Below are positions 22,783 to 31,226 of a DNA stretch of 64,000 nucleotides, piece after piece. Within the stretch, counting starts at the first letter, position 1, and each line of letters starts with the position of its first letter. This stretch comes from Candidatus Azobacteroides pseudotrichonymphae (GTDB lineage: Bacteria > Bacteroidota > Bacteroidia > Bacteroidales > Azobacteroidaceae). The DNA lies in contig AP017913.1 in assembly GCA_002091395.1 (NCBI GenBank), forward strand, positions 550,001 through 614,000, given 5' to 3'. The notes below the pieces were generated by a model. It saw only the letters and a program-made list of their open reading frames with translations. It was not told the DNA's origin and searched no databases. The translations under genes were made by a program, and so were the position numbers.

Positions 22783-23163
22783 CTATTTAATTTCAACTTT
22801 TGCTCCAATTTCTTCCAAAGATTTTTTCAAAGATTCTGCTTCATCTTTTGTGACGCCTTCCTTCAAAGATGTAGGAATATTATCTACAACATTTTTAGCT
22901 TCTTTTAACCCGAGGCCAGTCAATTCTTTAATTAATTTAATAACTGCTAGCTTATTTGTGCTAACTTCTTTAAGAACTAAATCAAACGATGTTTTTTCTT
23001 CTTTTTTTACTTCTGTAACATCAGCTACAGCTGCTTTCGTAGCAATTGGCACAGAACTAGCCGGCTCAATCCCATACTCAATTTTAAGAATTTCAGCAAG
23101 TTCATTTACTTCCTTTACGGTCAAACTTACTAATTGTTCAGCGAACATTTTCAAATCTGTCAT
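22783..23163 (-). CDS. rplL: Ribosomal protein L7/L12
   Basis: Stalk protein of the large ribosomal subunit that recruits translation GTPases. At 126 residues it has the N-terminal dimerisation helices (1-33, [16 protein letters not shown]), an Ala/Val/Lys-rich hinge (about 38-55) and the C-terminal factor-binding domain with [24 protein letters not shown]. The hinge is less alanine-rich than usual, as expected in AT-rich DNA. It follows rplJ by 71 bp in the standard order. Intact. Confidence 0.98.
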   Translation of the reverse strand: MTDLKMFAEQLVSLTVKEVNELAEILKIEYGIEPASSVPIATKAAVADVTEVKKEEKTSFDLVLKEVSTNKLAVIKLIKELTGLGLKEAKNVVDNIPTSLKEGVTKDEAESLKKSLEEIGAKVEIK

Positions 23164-23234
23164 GTTTTAATATAATTTTTAATTAATTTTCATCTGATAT
23201 ATCTGAAATCACATCTCAATAAAACATTTTAATT

Positions 23235-23753
23235 CTATTTTTCTTGTGAAATAACCATCAAAATACTATGAATAATATGCTTACTAAAAGTAATAGAAGA
23301 AACAACTTTTTTAAAAGGATATTTCAATAAAAAAATAATATCAAATATAAGCTCATTTTTACTCTTGATAGAGACGAGTAAATCTAAATTTTCATTTCCG
23401 AAATAAAAACTCTCATAAATATAAGCTGCTTTCAATTTAAGAACATTATCTCCATTAGGAAATTTTTTTATTAATATTGCTGGATTAGTTACTCTATCAG
23501 AAAACATAAGTGCAGTGTTTCCTTTAAGCACAGTATCTAACACAGAAAAATTTACATCAACTTGTTCTAAAGCCTTTTTAAGCAAAGTGTTTTTGATAAC
23601 TACCAATTCAATTTTTTGTTTATAACACTCCATCCTTAAATCATTTGTAGCCGGTGCATTTAACGAAGAAATATCAATTAAATAAAAATTCGTGTACTTC
23701 TTTATGACTGGAACTATTTGTTTGACAGTATCAATTTTATTTTTTTTTATCAT
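23235..23753 (-). CDS. rplJ: Ribosomal protein L10
   Basis: Anchors the L7/L12 dimers to the large subunit. The 172-residue protein has the N-terminal rRNA-binding domain with the FYLIDISSLNAPATNDLR and VVIKNTLLKKALE segments (about 25-65) and the C-terminal helix for L12 binding. The start MIKKNKIDTVKQIV at 23753 is well placed, 14 bp after rplA. In many bacteria L10-L12 represses its own operon through the leader, but I saw no clear target structure here. Confidence 0.97.
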   Translation of the reverse strand: MIKKNKIDTVKQIVPVIKKYTNFYLIDISSLNAPATNDLRMECYKQKIELVVIKNTLLKKALEQVDVNFSVLDTVLKGNTALMFSDRVTNPAILIKKFPNGDNVLKLKAAYIYESFYFGNENLDLLVSIKSKNELIFDIIFLLKYPFKKVVSSITFSKHIIHSILMVISQEK

Positions 23754-23767
23754 AAAAATTTAATTTT

Positions 23768-24466
23768 TCAGTTTTCATCTATCGATCTAAAATCGATGTT
23801 TAAACTTGGACTCATGGTACTAGAAAGATAAATATTTTTAATGTATGGCCCCTTTGATGCGGCAGGTTTTACCTTGATTAAAGAAGTTACAAATTCCTTA
23901 ACATTATCACAAATCTGCTCAGAAGTAAACGAAACCCTACCAATAGAAGCATGTACTACTCCGGCTTTATCTGCTTTAAATTCAATTTTCCCCTTTTTTA
24001 ATTCTTCCACAGCAATACCAACATCGTTAGTAACAGTCCCAACTTTAGGATTTGGCATTAACCCTTTCGGGCCTAATATTTTCCCTAAAATACCTATTCT
24101 ACCCATAATAGAAGGCTGAGTAACAATCACATCAATATCTGTCCATCCATTTTTTATTTTTTCAATATATTCATCAAGACCAACATAATCAGCCCCTGCA
24201 TCCTTAGCTACAGTCTCATTATCACTGGTAACTAAAGCAAGGATTTTAATTTCTCTACCTGTTCCATATGGCAAAGACACAACTCCTCTCACAATTTGAT
24301 TTGATTTACGAGTATCAATACCCAAACAAACATCTATGTCAACAGAAGAATCAAATTTCGTAATTGTAATCTGTTTTATCAAAACAGACGCTTCTTGAAT
24401 AGAATATATTTTACCAATTTCAATTTTATTCAAAACTGCTTTTCGATTTCTTGTAAGTTTACTCAT
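23768..24466 (-). CDS. rplA: Ribosomal protein L1
   Basis: Forms the L1 stalk near the ribosomal E site and in many bacteria represses the rplK-rplA mRNA. The 232-residue protein includes the family signature around ILGPKGLMPNPKVGTVT (about residues 125-142) and the IEFKADKAGVVHASIG segment. It follows rplK by 72 bp and precedes rplJ by 14 bp. Length is normal; no damage visible. Confidence 0.98.
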   Translation of the reverse strand: MSKLTRNRKAVLNKIEIGKIYSIQEASVLIKQITITKFDSSVDIDVCLGIDTRKSNQIVRGVVSLPYGTGREIKILALVTSDNETVAKDAGADYVGLDEYIEKIKNGWTDIDVIVTQPSIMGRIGILGKILGPKGLMPNPKVGTVTNDVGIAVEELKKGKIEFKADKAGVVHASIGRVSFTSEQICDNVKEFVTSLIKVKPAASKGPYIKNIYLSSTMSPSLNIDFRSIDEN

Positions 24467-24538
24467 TAAATTTTCCTATGTATGTTGCAACATTTTAATA
24501 ATAGTTTTACTTTGACTTATATATTAACACTAATCTAA

Positions 24539-24961
24539 TTATTTTACAATTATACCCATACTTTTTGCTGTCCCTATAACCATTTTTATAGCAGATTCTA
24601 TAGAAAAACAATTTAGATCTACTAATTTGTTTTCAGCAATAATCTTCACTTGTTCTAAAGTAATTTCAGCTATTTTTTTGCGATTTGGTTCTGCAGAACC
24701 GTTTTTCAGTTTAAGCACTTCTAATAATTGAACAGAAACAGGCTGATTTTTTACAACAAAATCAAAAGACTTATCAGCATAATATGTAATTATAACAGGC
24801 AACAACTTTCCCAAATCATGCTGAGTTTTAGCATTAAACTGCTTACAAAACTCCATGATATTAATGCCTTTAGACCCTAAAGCAGGGCCTATTGGAGGAG
24901 ATGGATTAGCTTCTCCTCCTTTAATTTGTAATTTTAATTTTCCTGCAATTTCTTTAATCAT
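24539..24961 (-). CDS. rplK: Ribosomal protein L11
   Basis: Part of the GTPase-associated centre, binding 23S rRNA near the factor site. The 140-residue protein shows the N-terminal proline-rich segment [22 protein letters not shown] (two-part motif about residues 19-40) and the C-terminal RNA-binding domain ending in [11 protein letters not shown]. Length is normal. It follows nusG by 96 bp in the usual order. Confidence 0.98.
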   Translation of the reverse strand: MIKEIAGKLKLQIKGGEANPSPPIGPALGSKGINIMEFCKQFNAKTQHDLGKLLPVIITYYADKSFDFVVKNQPVSVQLLEVLKLKNGSAEPNRKKIAEITLEQVKIIAENKLVDLNCFSIESAIKMVIGTAKSMGIIVK

Positions 24962-25057
24962 TTTTCATTCTAAATCATTTAAACACAAAAACTTAGAGTT
25001 TAAACATTTTTAACCTAAAAAATCAAAATAACCAAGTCATAAAAATGAGATATAAAA

Positions 25058-25603
25058 TTACTCTTTTTCAACTTGTAAATATCCCAATTCAATAGGACTT
25101 TTTCGTCCAAAAATTTTAACCATTACTTTAAGTCTTTTTTTATCAGAATAAATTTCATCTATTTCACCACGAAATCCTGTAAAAGGGCCAAAAATAATTT
25201 TTACAGCTTCTCCTATAACGTAATTTATAGAAAATTCTTCAGATCGACTTTGTATTTTATCCATTTTACCCAAAATACGATCTACTTCAAAAGGAAGCAA
25301 AGGCACAGGATTACCATGCCCTAAAAATCCAGCTACAAAATTAGTATTTTTTATAAAACGAATAACTTCACTATTCAAAATGGCCTCAACAACAACATAC
25401 CCAGGGAAAAATACACGTTCTTTTTTGTATTTTTTACCACTCCCATAACTTCTTAATAATTTTTCTGTTGGAACAATAACACGCGAAATACAGGATTTTA
25501 ACCTATTATTTTTTTTTATTTCTGTCTCTAAATATTCCTTGACTTTAGATTCCTTTCCACTAACAGCCCGTAAAACATAAAATTTTTTTTCTACATCAAA
25601 CAT
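25058..25603 (-). CDS. nusG: Transcription elongation/termination factor NusG
   Basis: Binds RNA polymerase and links it to Rho and the ribosome. The 181-residue protein has the NGN domain (about 1-115; FFPGYVVVEA is visible around residues 65-75) and the C-terminal KOW domain with FGPFTGFRGEIDEI (about 138-151). It sits 65 bp after secE. Since rho is also present in the window, Rho-dependent termination should be functional. Confidence 0.97.
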   Translation of the reverse strand: MFDVEKKFYVLRAVSGKESKVKEYLETEIKKNNRLKSCISRVIVPTEKLLRSYGSGKKYKKERVFFPGYVVVEAILNSEVIRFIKNTNFVAGFLGHGNPVPLLPFEVDRILGKMDKIQSRSEEFSINYVIGEAVKIIFGPFTGFRGEIDEIYSDKKRLKVMVKIFGRKSPIELGYLQVEKE

Positions 25604-25668
25604 TATTTTAAATTTTTTATCTCTTACATAGAGAATAATTCAAATTCATAAAAAATATAAAATTTTAA

Positions 25669-25866
25669 CTACTTAAAATTTTTATAAAAAAATGACACAA
25701 TATTTTCGAAACTAAAATCAATTAAAAAAATCACAAATGACATAACAAAAGATGCAATCATAACAATGATAGTACTACTTGATAATTCTTTTCTCGTAGG
25801 CCAAGAAACCTTATACATAAGGTCATTATAAATTTCCTTTATACTGCTAATTATATTCCTTTTCAT
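25669..25866 (-). CDS. secE: Preprotein translocase subunit SecE
   Basis: Small essential subunit of the SecYEG channel. ATG at 25866 gives 65 residues (MKRNIISSIKEIYNDLMYKVSW) with an amphipathic helix, the conserved VSWPTRKEL segment and one C-terminal membrane helix (IIVMIASFVMSFVIFLIDF). A GTG at 25881 would extend the frame by five codons but into the 3' end of tRNA-Trp, so it was rejected. The start is 12 bp from the tRNA, the same tuf-tRNA-Trp-secE-nusG layout seen across Bacteroidetes. Confidence 0.96.
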   Translation of the reverse strand: MKRNIISSIKEIYNDLMYKVSWPTRKELSSSTIIVMIASFVMSFVIFLIDFSFENIVSFFYKNFK

Positions 25867-25878
25867 AATTGATAATAG

Positions 25879-25952
25879 CACGGGACGAGAGATTCGAACT
25901 CCCGACAGCCGGTTTTGGAGACCGACGCTCTAACCAACTGAGCTAGTCCCGT
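25879..25952 (-). tRNA. tRNA-Trp (CCA anticodon)
   Basis: The 74-nt sequence folds into a normal clover leaf: acceptor ACGGGAC/GTCCCGT, D arm with GCTCAGTTGGTTAGAGC, anticodon loop CTCCAAA with anticodon CCA, T arm GGGAG-TTCGAAT-CTCTC with one G-U pair, discriminator G. The 3' CCA is not encoded. A CCA anticodon reads only UGG, consistent with UGA being a stop. It lies between tuf and secE. Confidence 0.96.
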
Positions 25953-26066
25953 ATCAAAATTGTATAAATTTTGAACATACAACATAAACACTCTATAAAC
26001 ATAATTTTATAACTTTATTTATAATTAATACATAATCGAGATCTGGATTCAACGATTATGATTCAT

Positions 26067-27254
26067 TCATTCTATAATTTCCGTAATTTGCCCAGCCCCA
26101 ACAGTACGGCCTCCTTCACGAATAGCGAAACGTAGACCTTCGCTACATGCTACTGGATAAATCAACTCAATGTTTATAGTAACATTATCTCCTGGCATTA
26201 CCATTTCAGTGCCATCAGGAAGAGTAATTTCTCCTGTTACATCTAATGTTCTAATATAAAACTGAGGTCGATATTTATTATGAAATGGTGTATGACGACC
26301 ACCTTCTTCTTTTTTTAAAATATACACTTCAGCCTTTACTTTAGTATATGGTTTTATTTTGTTTGGATGAGTAATAACCATTCCACGTTTAACATCATTT
26401 TTGTCTATTCCACGAAGCAATAAACCAACATTATCACCTGCTTGCCCTTCATCCAGAATTTTACGAAACATCTCAACTCCAGTAATTACTGATTTTTTGC
26501 CATCAGACCCCAATCCGATAATCTGGATCTCTTCCCCAGTTTTTACAACTCCTGTTTCAATACGACCAGTAGCAACAGTACCTCTACCTGTGATAGAAAA
26601 TACATCTTCAACTGGCATAAGAAACGGTTTATCAACATCACGTACAGGAAGCGGAATCCACGTGTCTATAGTATTCATCAAATCCATAATTTTTTCTTCC
26701 CATTTCTGATTTCCATTCAACCCACCCAATGCAGAACCACGTATAATTGGAGTATTAGATCCATCAAATTGATAAAAATCAAGTAATTCTCTCATTTCCA
26801 TTTCAACCAATTCCAACATTTCTGGATCATCAACAAGATCTACTTTATTCATAAAAACAACCAATTTCGGAACATTTACTTGACGAGCTAAAAGAATATG
26901 CTCGCGAGTTTGAGGCATAGGACCATCAGTCGCTGCCACAACAATAATAGCACCATCCATCTGCGCAGCTCCAGTTACCATGTTTTTTACATAATCAGCA
27001 TGACCAGGACAATCTACATGAGCATAATGGCGAGTCTCTGTTTCATATTCTATGTGCGTAGTATTAATTGTAATTCCCCTTTCTTTTTCTTCAGGAGCAT
27101 TGTCAATTTGATCAAAGGACTTTACCTCTGAAAGCCCTTTTTTTGCCAAAACTGCAGTAATAGCTGCAGTAAGAGTTGTTTTCCCATGATCTACATGACC
27201 AATCGTACCAATATTAATATGTGGTTTCGACCGATTAAATTTTTCTTTTGCCAT
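26067..27254 (-). CDS. tuf: Elongation factor Tu
   Basis: GTPase that delivers aminoacyl-tRNA to the ribosome. The 395-residue protein has G1 GHVDHGKT (19-26), [13 protein letters not shown] and the three-domain layout with the C-terminal [13 protein letters not shown] and [10 protein letters not shown] segments. Full length and highly conserved. It lies 46 bp after tRNA-Thr and 114 bp before tRNA-Trp, probably in one leftward transcript starting at the promoter-like site near 27.45 kb. Confidence 0.99.
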   Translation of the reverse strand: MAKEKFNRSKPHINIGTIGHVDHGKTTLTAAITAVLAKKGLSEVKSFDQIDNAPEEKERGITINTTHIEYETETRHYAHVDCPGHADYVKNMVTGAAQMDGAIIVVAATDGPMPQTREHILLARQVNVPKLVVFMNKVDLVDDPEMLELVEMEMRELLDFYQFDGSNTPIIRGSALGGLNGNQKWEEKIMDLMNTIDTWIPLPVRDVDKPFLMPVEDVFSITGRGTVATGRIETGVVKTGEEIQIIGLGSDGKKSVITGVEMFRKILDEGQAGDNVGLLLRGIDKNDVKRGMVITHPNKIKPYTKVKAEVYILKKEEGGRHTPFHNKYRPQFYIRTLDVTGEITLPDGTEMVMPGDNVTINIELIYPVACSEGLRFAIREGGRTVGAGQITEIIE

Positions 27255-27300
27255 AACAAATTAACTATTATCATTTAAAAAACTAAACTATGACTACACG

Positions 27301-27372
27301 AGCCAGTGCCGAGACTTGAACCCGGGACCTCTTCCTTACCAAGGAAGTGCTCTGCCGCTGAGCTACACAGGC
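27301..27372 (-). tRNA. tRNA-Thr (GGT anticodon)
   Basis: A 72-nt clover leaf: acceptor GCCTGTG/CACTGGC, D arm GCTCAGCGGCAGAGC, anticodon stem CTTCC/GGAAG with loop TTGGTAA (anticodon GGT), T arm CCGGG-TTCAAGT-CTCGG, discriminator T. The fourth acceptor pair is a U-U mismatch. No 3' CCA is encoded. In other Bacteroidetes a group of tRNAs lies before tuf (from memory); here only Thr remains. Confidence 0.95.
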
Positions 27373-27441
27373 CTGCCAACAAATAAAAATTGAAAAACAC
27401 TAAATGCACAGACATAACGATACACAAAAACAGTACTCTTC

Positions 27442-27473
27442 TAAATTTAGCTAATATATATTGAATATACAAA
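27442..27473 (-). promoter_or_regulatory. Candidate promoter of the tRNA-Thr/tuf operon
   Basis: Read leftwards, TTTG (27473-27470), a 20-bp spacer, then TAAATTTA (27449-27442). The Bacteroidetes housekeeping consensus is TTTG, 19-21 bp, TAnnTTTG, so the -33 box and spacing match and the -7 box differs only in the last base. It is about 70 bp before tRNA-Thr, a sensible leader length. Confidence 0.45.
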
Positions 27474-27480
27474 TGAAAAA

Positions 27481-27525
27481 ATTTTTTACGTAAAAAATAA
27501 ATAATTTTACCACATAAAATTATTT
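27481..27525. promoter_or_regulatory. Two abutting palindromes upstream of the tuf operon promoter
   Basis: An 18-bp perfect palindrome at 27481-27498 centred on ACGT is followed without gap by an 11-bp perfect stem at 27499-27509/27515-27525 with a CCACA loop. They lie just upstream of the candidate tuf promoter, in the region between the leftward tuf operon and the rightward TPR gene. They could be regulator sites or remnants of a terminator of a lost gene. A similar TTTTTACGTAAAAA core occurs at 53485-53498. Confidence 0.4.
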
Positions 27526-28312
27526 TAATAGTTTAGTCTAAAGTTTTTAATATACTTTTTCAAATTTATTATAAATACGTAAAATAAACTACTTAACACT
27601 TATCTTCACTCTGTACAGTATATTTAAGCAAAAACCGTGAAAGTACTATACAACATCAACACTTTTTTGATTTGAAACTAATATAAAAATTCAAAGCAAA
27701 CAATTAGCTACGACAACAAGTATTTAAAGTACTACTTAATAATTTAATTTTTAATTAATAAAAAACTATTATGAAATACTAAAAATATATATAATCAAAC
27801 CATACTAAACACAACTTCAGTTATGTTATTTGAAAAACAATCAAAACCACTACAGATATAGCAATACAAAAAATTAAAATTTTATACAATAAAGCACTTG
27901 AAAAACTACAATTAATTTCTAAATTCATTGTAAAATTCCTAAATCAAATTCAAAACTTTAAAACAAATTTTCACTAATTATATAAATTTAAAATATTCTT
28001 AATTCGAAATTAAAATAATTCTGTTGCCAGTTATCATTTAAAGTTTATATATAAAAATTATAGTAAAAAATTTTTAAACACTACACAATGGCAGTTATTT
28101 CATTCAAAAAAGAAAATAAAACAGAAATCCAAAAATTTCTTGAAAAACTTAAAATCATTTTTAAATAAAGTCATTTATAAATGTTATAATATAAAACTCT
28201 GCAAAAATTGCAAAATCAAAATCTAAATTTTAGACAACTTTCACCAAAAATATTAACCGAGATTTCGATATAATATATTTAAAATTTTAATTTTAGTATA
28301 TACTACAAATTT
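27526..28312. other. Gene-free region before the TPR gene
   Basis: About 790 bp without a supported gene or tRNA. It carries the upstream region of the TPR protein gene. I see no convincing promoter boxes; the sequence is AT-rich with stops in all frames. Confidence 0.55.
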
Positions 28313-30502
28313 ATGTGGGACACAAATCTAATTAAATGTGCTGGATTTTTATTTTTTTGTTCTGTACACATACAGGGATCTAGTGCACAATCCACATTTT
28401 ATTACAAATCAAATGATTATTTCCTTTACGAGGTTAAATCTATGTTTAACGATAACAACTACATTGGTTGTATAAATAAAATTTCTTCATTCAAACAAAA
28501 TTCCCAATTCAATCTAACACAAGAAGAAAACTTTATATTTCTTGCATCAAATTTTTATCAAAAAACTCTCAATAGCCCAGACAAATTAATAGCTTTTTTA
28601 GCTACTTATCCTCAATCAAATCACAAAAATGAAATTTATTTTATGATAGCTACACTTTTTTTTGAAAAAGAAAATTATAAGGAAGCAGAAATTTGGTTTA
28701 ATAAAAATGATGTAGACTTACTACCATTTAATCAACAAATAGATTACTTATACAGAATGGGTATTATTTTGCTAAAAAAAGAAAATTATAAGGCAGCAAA
28801 TTATTTTTTCTCTATATTAGACTATCAAAGTAATAACAAATATAAAAACGCCTCTAAGTATATCCTTGCTTATATAGCTTACAAAAATAGAAATTACGAT
28901 TATGCTCTAAAAAATTTTTTACAACTAAAAAATCATCCTATTTTTGGCCAAGATGCATTATACTATACAACCTGTATCTTTTTCACCAAAAAAGAATATA
29001 CACAAATTCTACTTAATGAAAAAGCAATTTTAAAAAATTTAGCAAACGTTGAACAACCCACAAACATAAAAAGACTCATAGGAATTTCATACTACTATAC
29101 AAACAATTACATGAAATCCATTCAATATTTAGAATCAATCAAAAAAAAATGTGCGCAAGATAATACCATATTAGGATTATCTTACTTCCAATTAAAAAAA
29201 TATAATGAGACTATAAAATATCTAACAAAAAATTGCCATTTGAATAATGTATTGGGACAAAATTTATATATGTATTTAGGCAAAACCTACTTATTAATCG
29301 GAGATGACGAAAAAGCTTTATGTTCATTTGAAACTGCTTCAAAAATGGATTTTAACATTATTGTAAAAGAAAATGCAACTTATAATTATGCAATGCTTTT
29401 ATATAAAAATTTTGCAAAAAACTCTGAAAAAGTAGTAGATGTTATGAAAAATTTCATTAAAACTTACCCTAATTCTATATATCGTGAAAAAATTAATAAT
29501 GCATTAATAACCGCTTATTTGATTTTACAAAATTATGAATCAGCATTAACATCTATAGAAAAAATAGAATTTCCAGACTGGAAATTACTGGAAATAAAAC
29601 AAAAGATTCACTACTATTTGGGTAAAGTTTGTTTTCAAAATAAGCTTTACGATTATGCAATCCAAAATTTCAACAATGCAATTGCAGATGGTGATTATGC
29701 AATAAATGAAAAAAATTTATCTTTTTATTTGAGAGGAGAATCTCAATATCAAAAAAAAAACTACATGCTTGCAGAAAAAGATTACAAATCTTACTCAAAA
29801 ACTATAAGTAATAACTCCGTTTTAAACAATATAATAGATTACAATCTTGGATATTGTGCTTTTAAACAGAAAAATTATAAAAAAGCAGAACAATTTTTCA
29901 AATCATTTTTAAACACAGAAAAAAGCAATAAATACAGCTTATTTTATTTTGATACTTACAACAGACTAGGTGATTGTAACTTTAGTAATAAAAATTTTAT
30001 TGAAGCTAAAAATTTTTACAGTAGAGCAATTAATTGTTCATACTCAACAAGTGATCATGCTTTATTTCAAAACAGTTGTATTTTAGGACTACAAAAAAAA
30101 TACCAAGAAAAAATTGATAATATTAACGAGCTAATAAAAAAATTTCCAAATTCCAATTATATTAGCAAGGCTCTTTATGAAAAAGGTGATTCTTATACTT
30201 TATTAGGAAATAAAATTGAAGCAATCAAAACATATCAAACTTTACTACGCCAATATCCTAAAAACAATCTTACTTGTATTACATGGATGAAATTAGGTGC
30301 ATTATACCATAACAATAATCAATTCCAAAAATCAATTGAAATATACAAATATGTTATATCAAATTACCCAAAAAGTAATGAAGCCAAAGATGCTATCAAA
30401 AATTTGGAATCAATTTATTTAAATAACAACGATATGAACAGTTATACTGAATATATTAAATCTCTAAAAGAAATAAAAAAATCTGAAATTGATCAATTTT
30501 AA
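28313..30502 (+). CDS. Exported tetratricopeptide-repeat protein
   Basis: The 729-residue protein begins with a signal peptide (about residues 1-26, hydrophobic stretch CAGFLFFCSVHI then GSSAQS), so it should be periplasmic or envelope-bound. The rest is built of helical TPR-type units, recognisable by repeated patterns such as KENYKEAEIWF (119-129), KENYKAANYFF, KKNYMLAEKDY, QKNYKKAEQFF and KNFIEAKNFY. TPRs mediate protein contacts; no catalytic motif is visible. It lies 5' of a predicted outer-membrane barrel gene with a 724-bp gap. From memory, Bacteroidales keep a TPR gene and a barrel-like gene upstream of ftsX, so it is likely a shortened version of that conserved protein. The specific role is not known to me. 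Rich in Lys, Asn, Tyr and Ile, as expected from base composition. Confidence 0.85.
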   Translation: MWDTNLIKCAGFLFFCSVHIQGSSAQSTFYYKSNDYFLYEVKSMFNDNNYIGCINKISSFKQNSQFNLTQEENFIFLASNFYQKTLNSPDKLIAFLATYPQSNHKNEIYFMIATLFFEKENYKEAEIWFNKNDVDLLPFNQQIDYLYRMGIILLKKENYKAANYFFSILDYQSNNKYKNASKYILAYIAYKNRNYDYALKNFLQLKNHPIFGQDALYYTTCIFFTKKEYTQILLNEKAILKNLANVEQPTNIKRLIGISYYYTNNYMKSIQYLESIKKKCAQDNTILGLSYFQLKKYNETIKYLTKNCHLNNVLGQNLYMYLGKTYLLIGDDEKALCSFETASKMDFNIIVKENATYNYAMLLYKNFAKNSEKVVDVMKNFIKTYPNSIYREKINNALITAYLILQNYESALTSIEKIEFPDWKLLEIKQKIHYYLGKVCFQNKLYDYAIQNFNNAIADGDYAINEKNLSFYLRGESQYQKKNYMLAEKDYKSYSKTISNNSVLNNIIDYNLGYCAFKQKNYKKAEQFFKSFLNTEKSNKYSLFYFDTYNRLGDCNFSNKNFIEAKNFYSRAINCSYSTSDHALFQNSCILGLQKKYQEKIDNINELIKKFPNSNYISKALYEKGDSYTLLGNKIEAIKTYQTLLRQYPKNNLTCITWMKLGALYHNNNQFQKSIEIYKYVISNYPKSNEAKDAIKNLESIYLNNNDMNSYTEYIKSLKEIKKSEIDQF

Positions 30503-31226
30503 GTATTATTTACTAATCTATATTTAGCCGTTGTCGGCAAATTAAAACATCGAGGCAATCTAAATTAAAGATCAATGCTCCAAATAATTATCAAAACAAC
30601 CAAAATGATTTTATACCTGATAACATTACTTTAACTACCAATTATTTTAGCTCACTAACTAAAAATCATTAGCTTGTTTAAGCTATAGCACATAAAATTA
30701 TTACAGTAAATTCTATAACATGAAAAATTAACAATTCATATAAAAATGCTTAAAATTATAGATAAGTGAAGATAAATACAATAAATTAAACTAATTACAT
30801 AAAAATAGTTTGCAAAAAAATTTAGATACATGACCGAAAATAAACATATGTTAAGCTAACAAATTAAATACCCCACAAAAATATTTTCACTGTACAACAA
30901 AGATTAAATTGCAGTTAGGATTGCGGTAATAATTAAATAACAAAATATTATTGATAATTTATAGTATATGAAATTACAATACTATTCTCAAAAATTTTTA
31001 AACTTGATTTGTGTTAAATTCGCAAAATCATAATTGAATTAAAAAAATTTATCAATAAAAACACTTATATATAACTACGAAACAAATTGGTATTGTTTAC
31101 AAAACTTTATTTTGACAAAAACATATGAAAACTAAAATATAAAATTGACAATATTCTAACTGTATTGCAAAAATTTGAGCAAGCTTTAGTTTTTGAACTT
31201 AATAAATCCTTCGAATCATCCATAAT
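30503..31226. other. Gene-free region between TPR and barrel genes
   Basis: 724 bp without supported genes. The first 60 bp (30525-30565) have locally higher G+C than the surroundings, which may be a remnant of lost sequence. A 6-bp stem TAGCTT/AAGCTA lies at 30670-30685. Otherwise nothing recognised. Confidence 0.5.

Noticed and set aside
25867-25881. GTG start extending secE by five codons
   Set aside because: Would enter the 3' end of tRNA-Trp; ATG at 25866 gives a normal SecE.
27275-27472. Minus-strand ORF of 65 codons
   Set aside because: Runs through the tRNA-Thr gene; no protein is expected there.
30525-30565. Slightly GC-richer segment after the TPR gene as a tRNA or gene remnant
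   Set aside because: No clover leaf, no T-loop consensus and no open frame of useful length.
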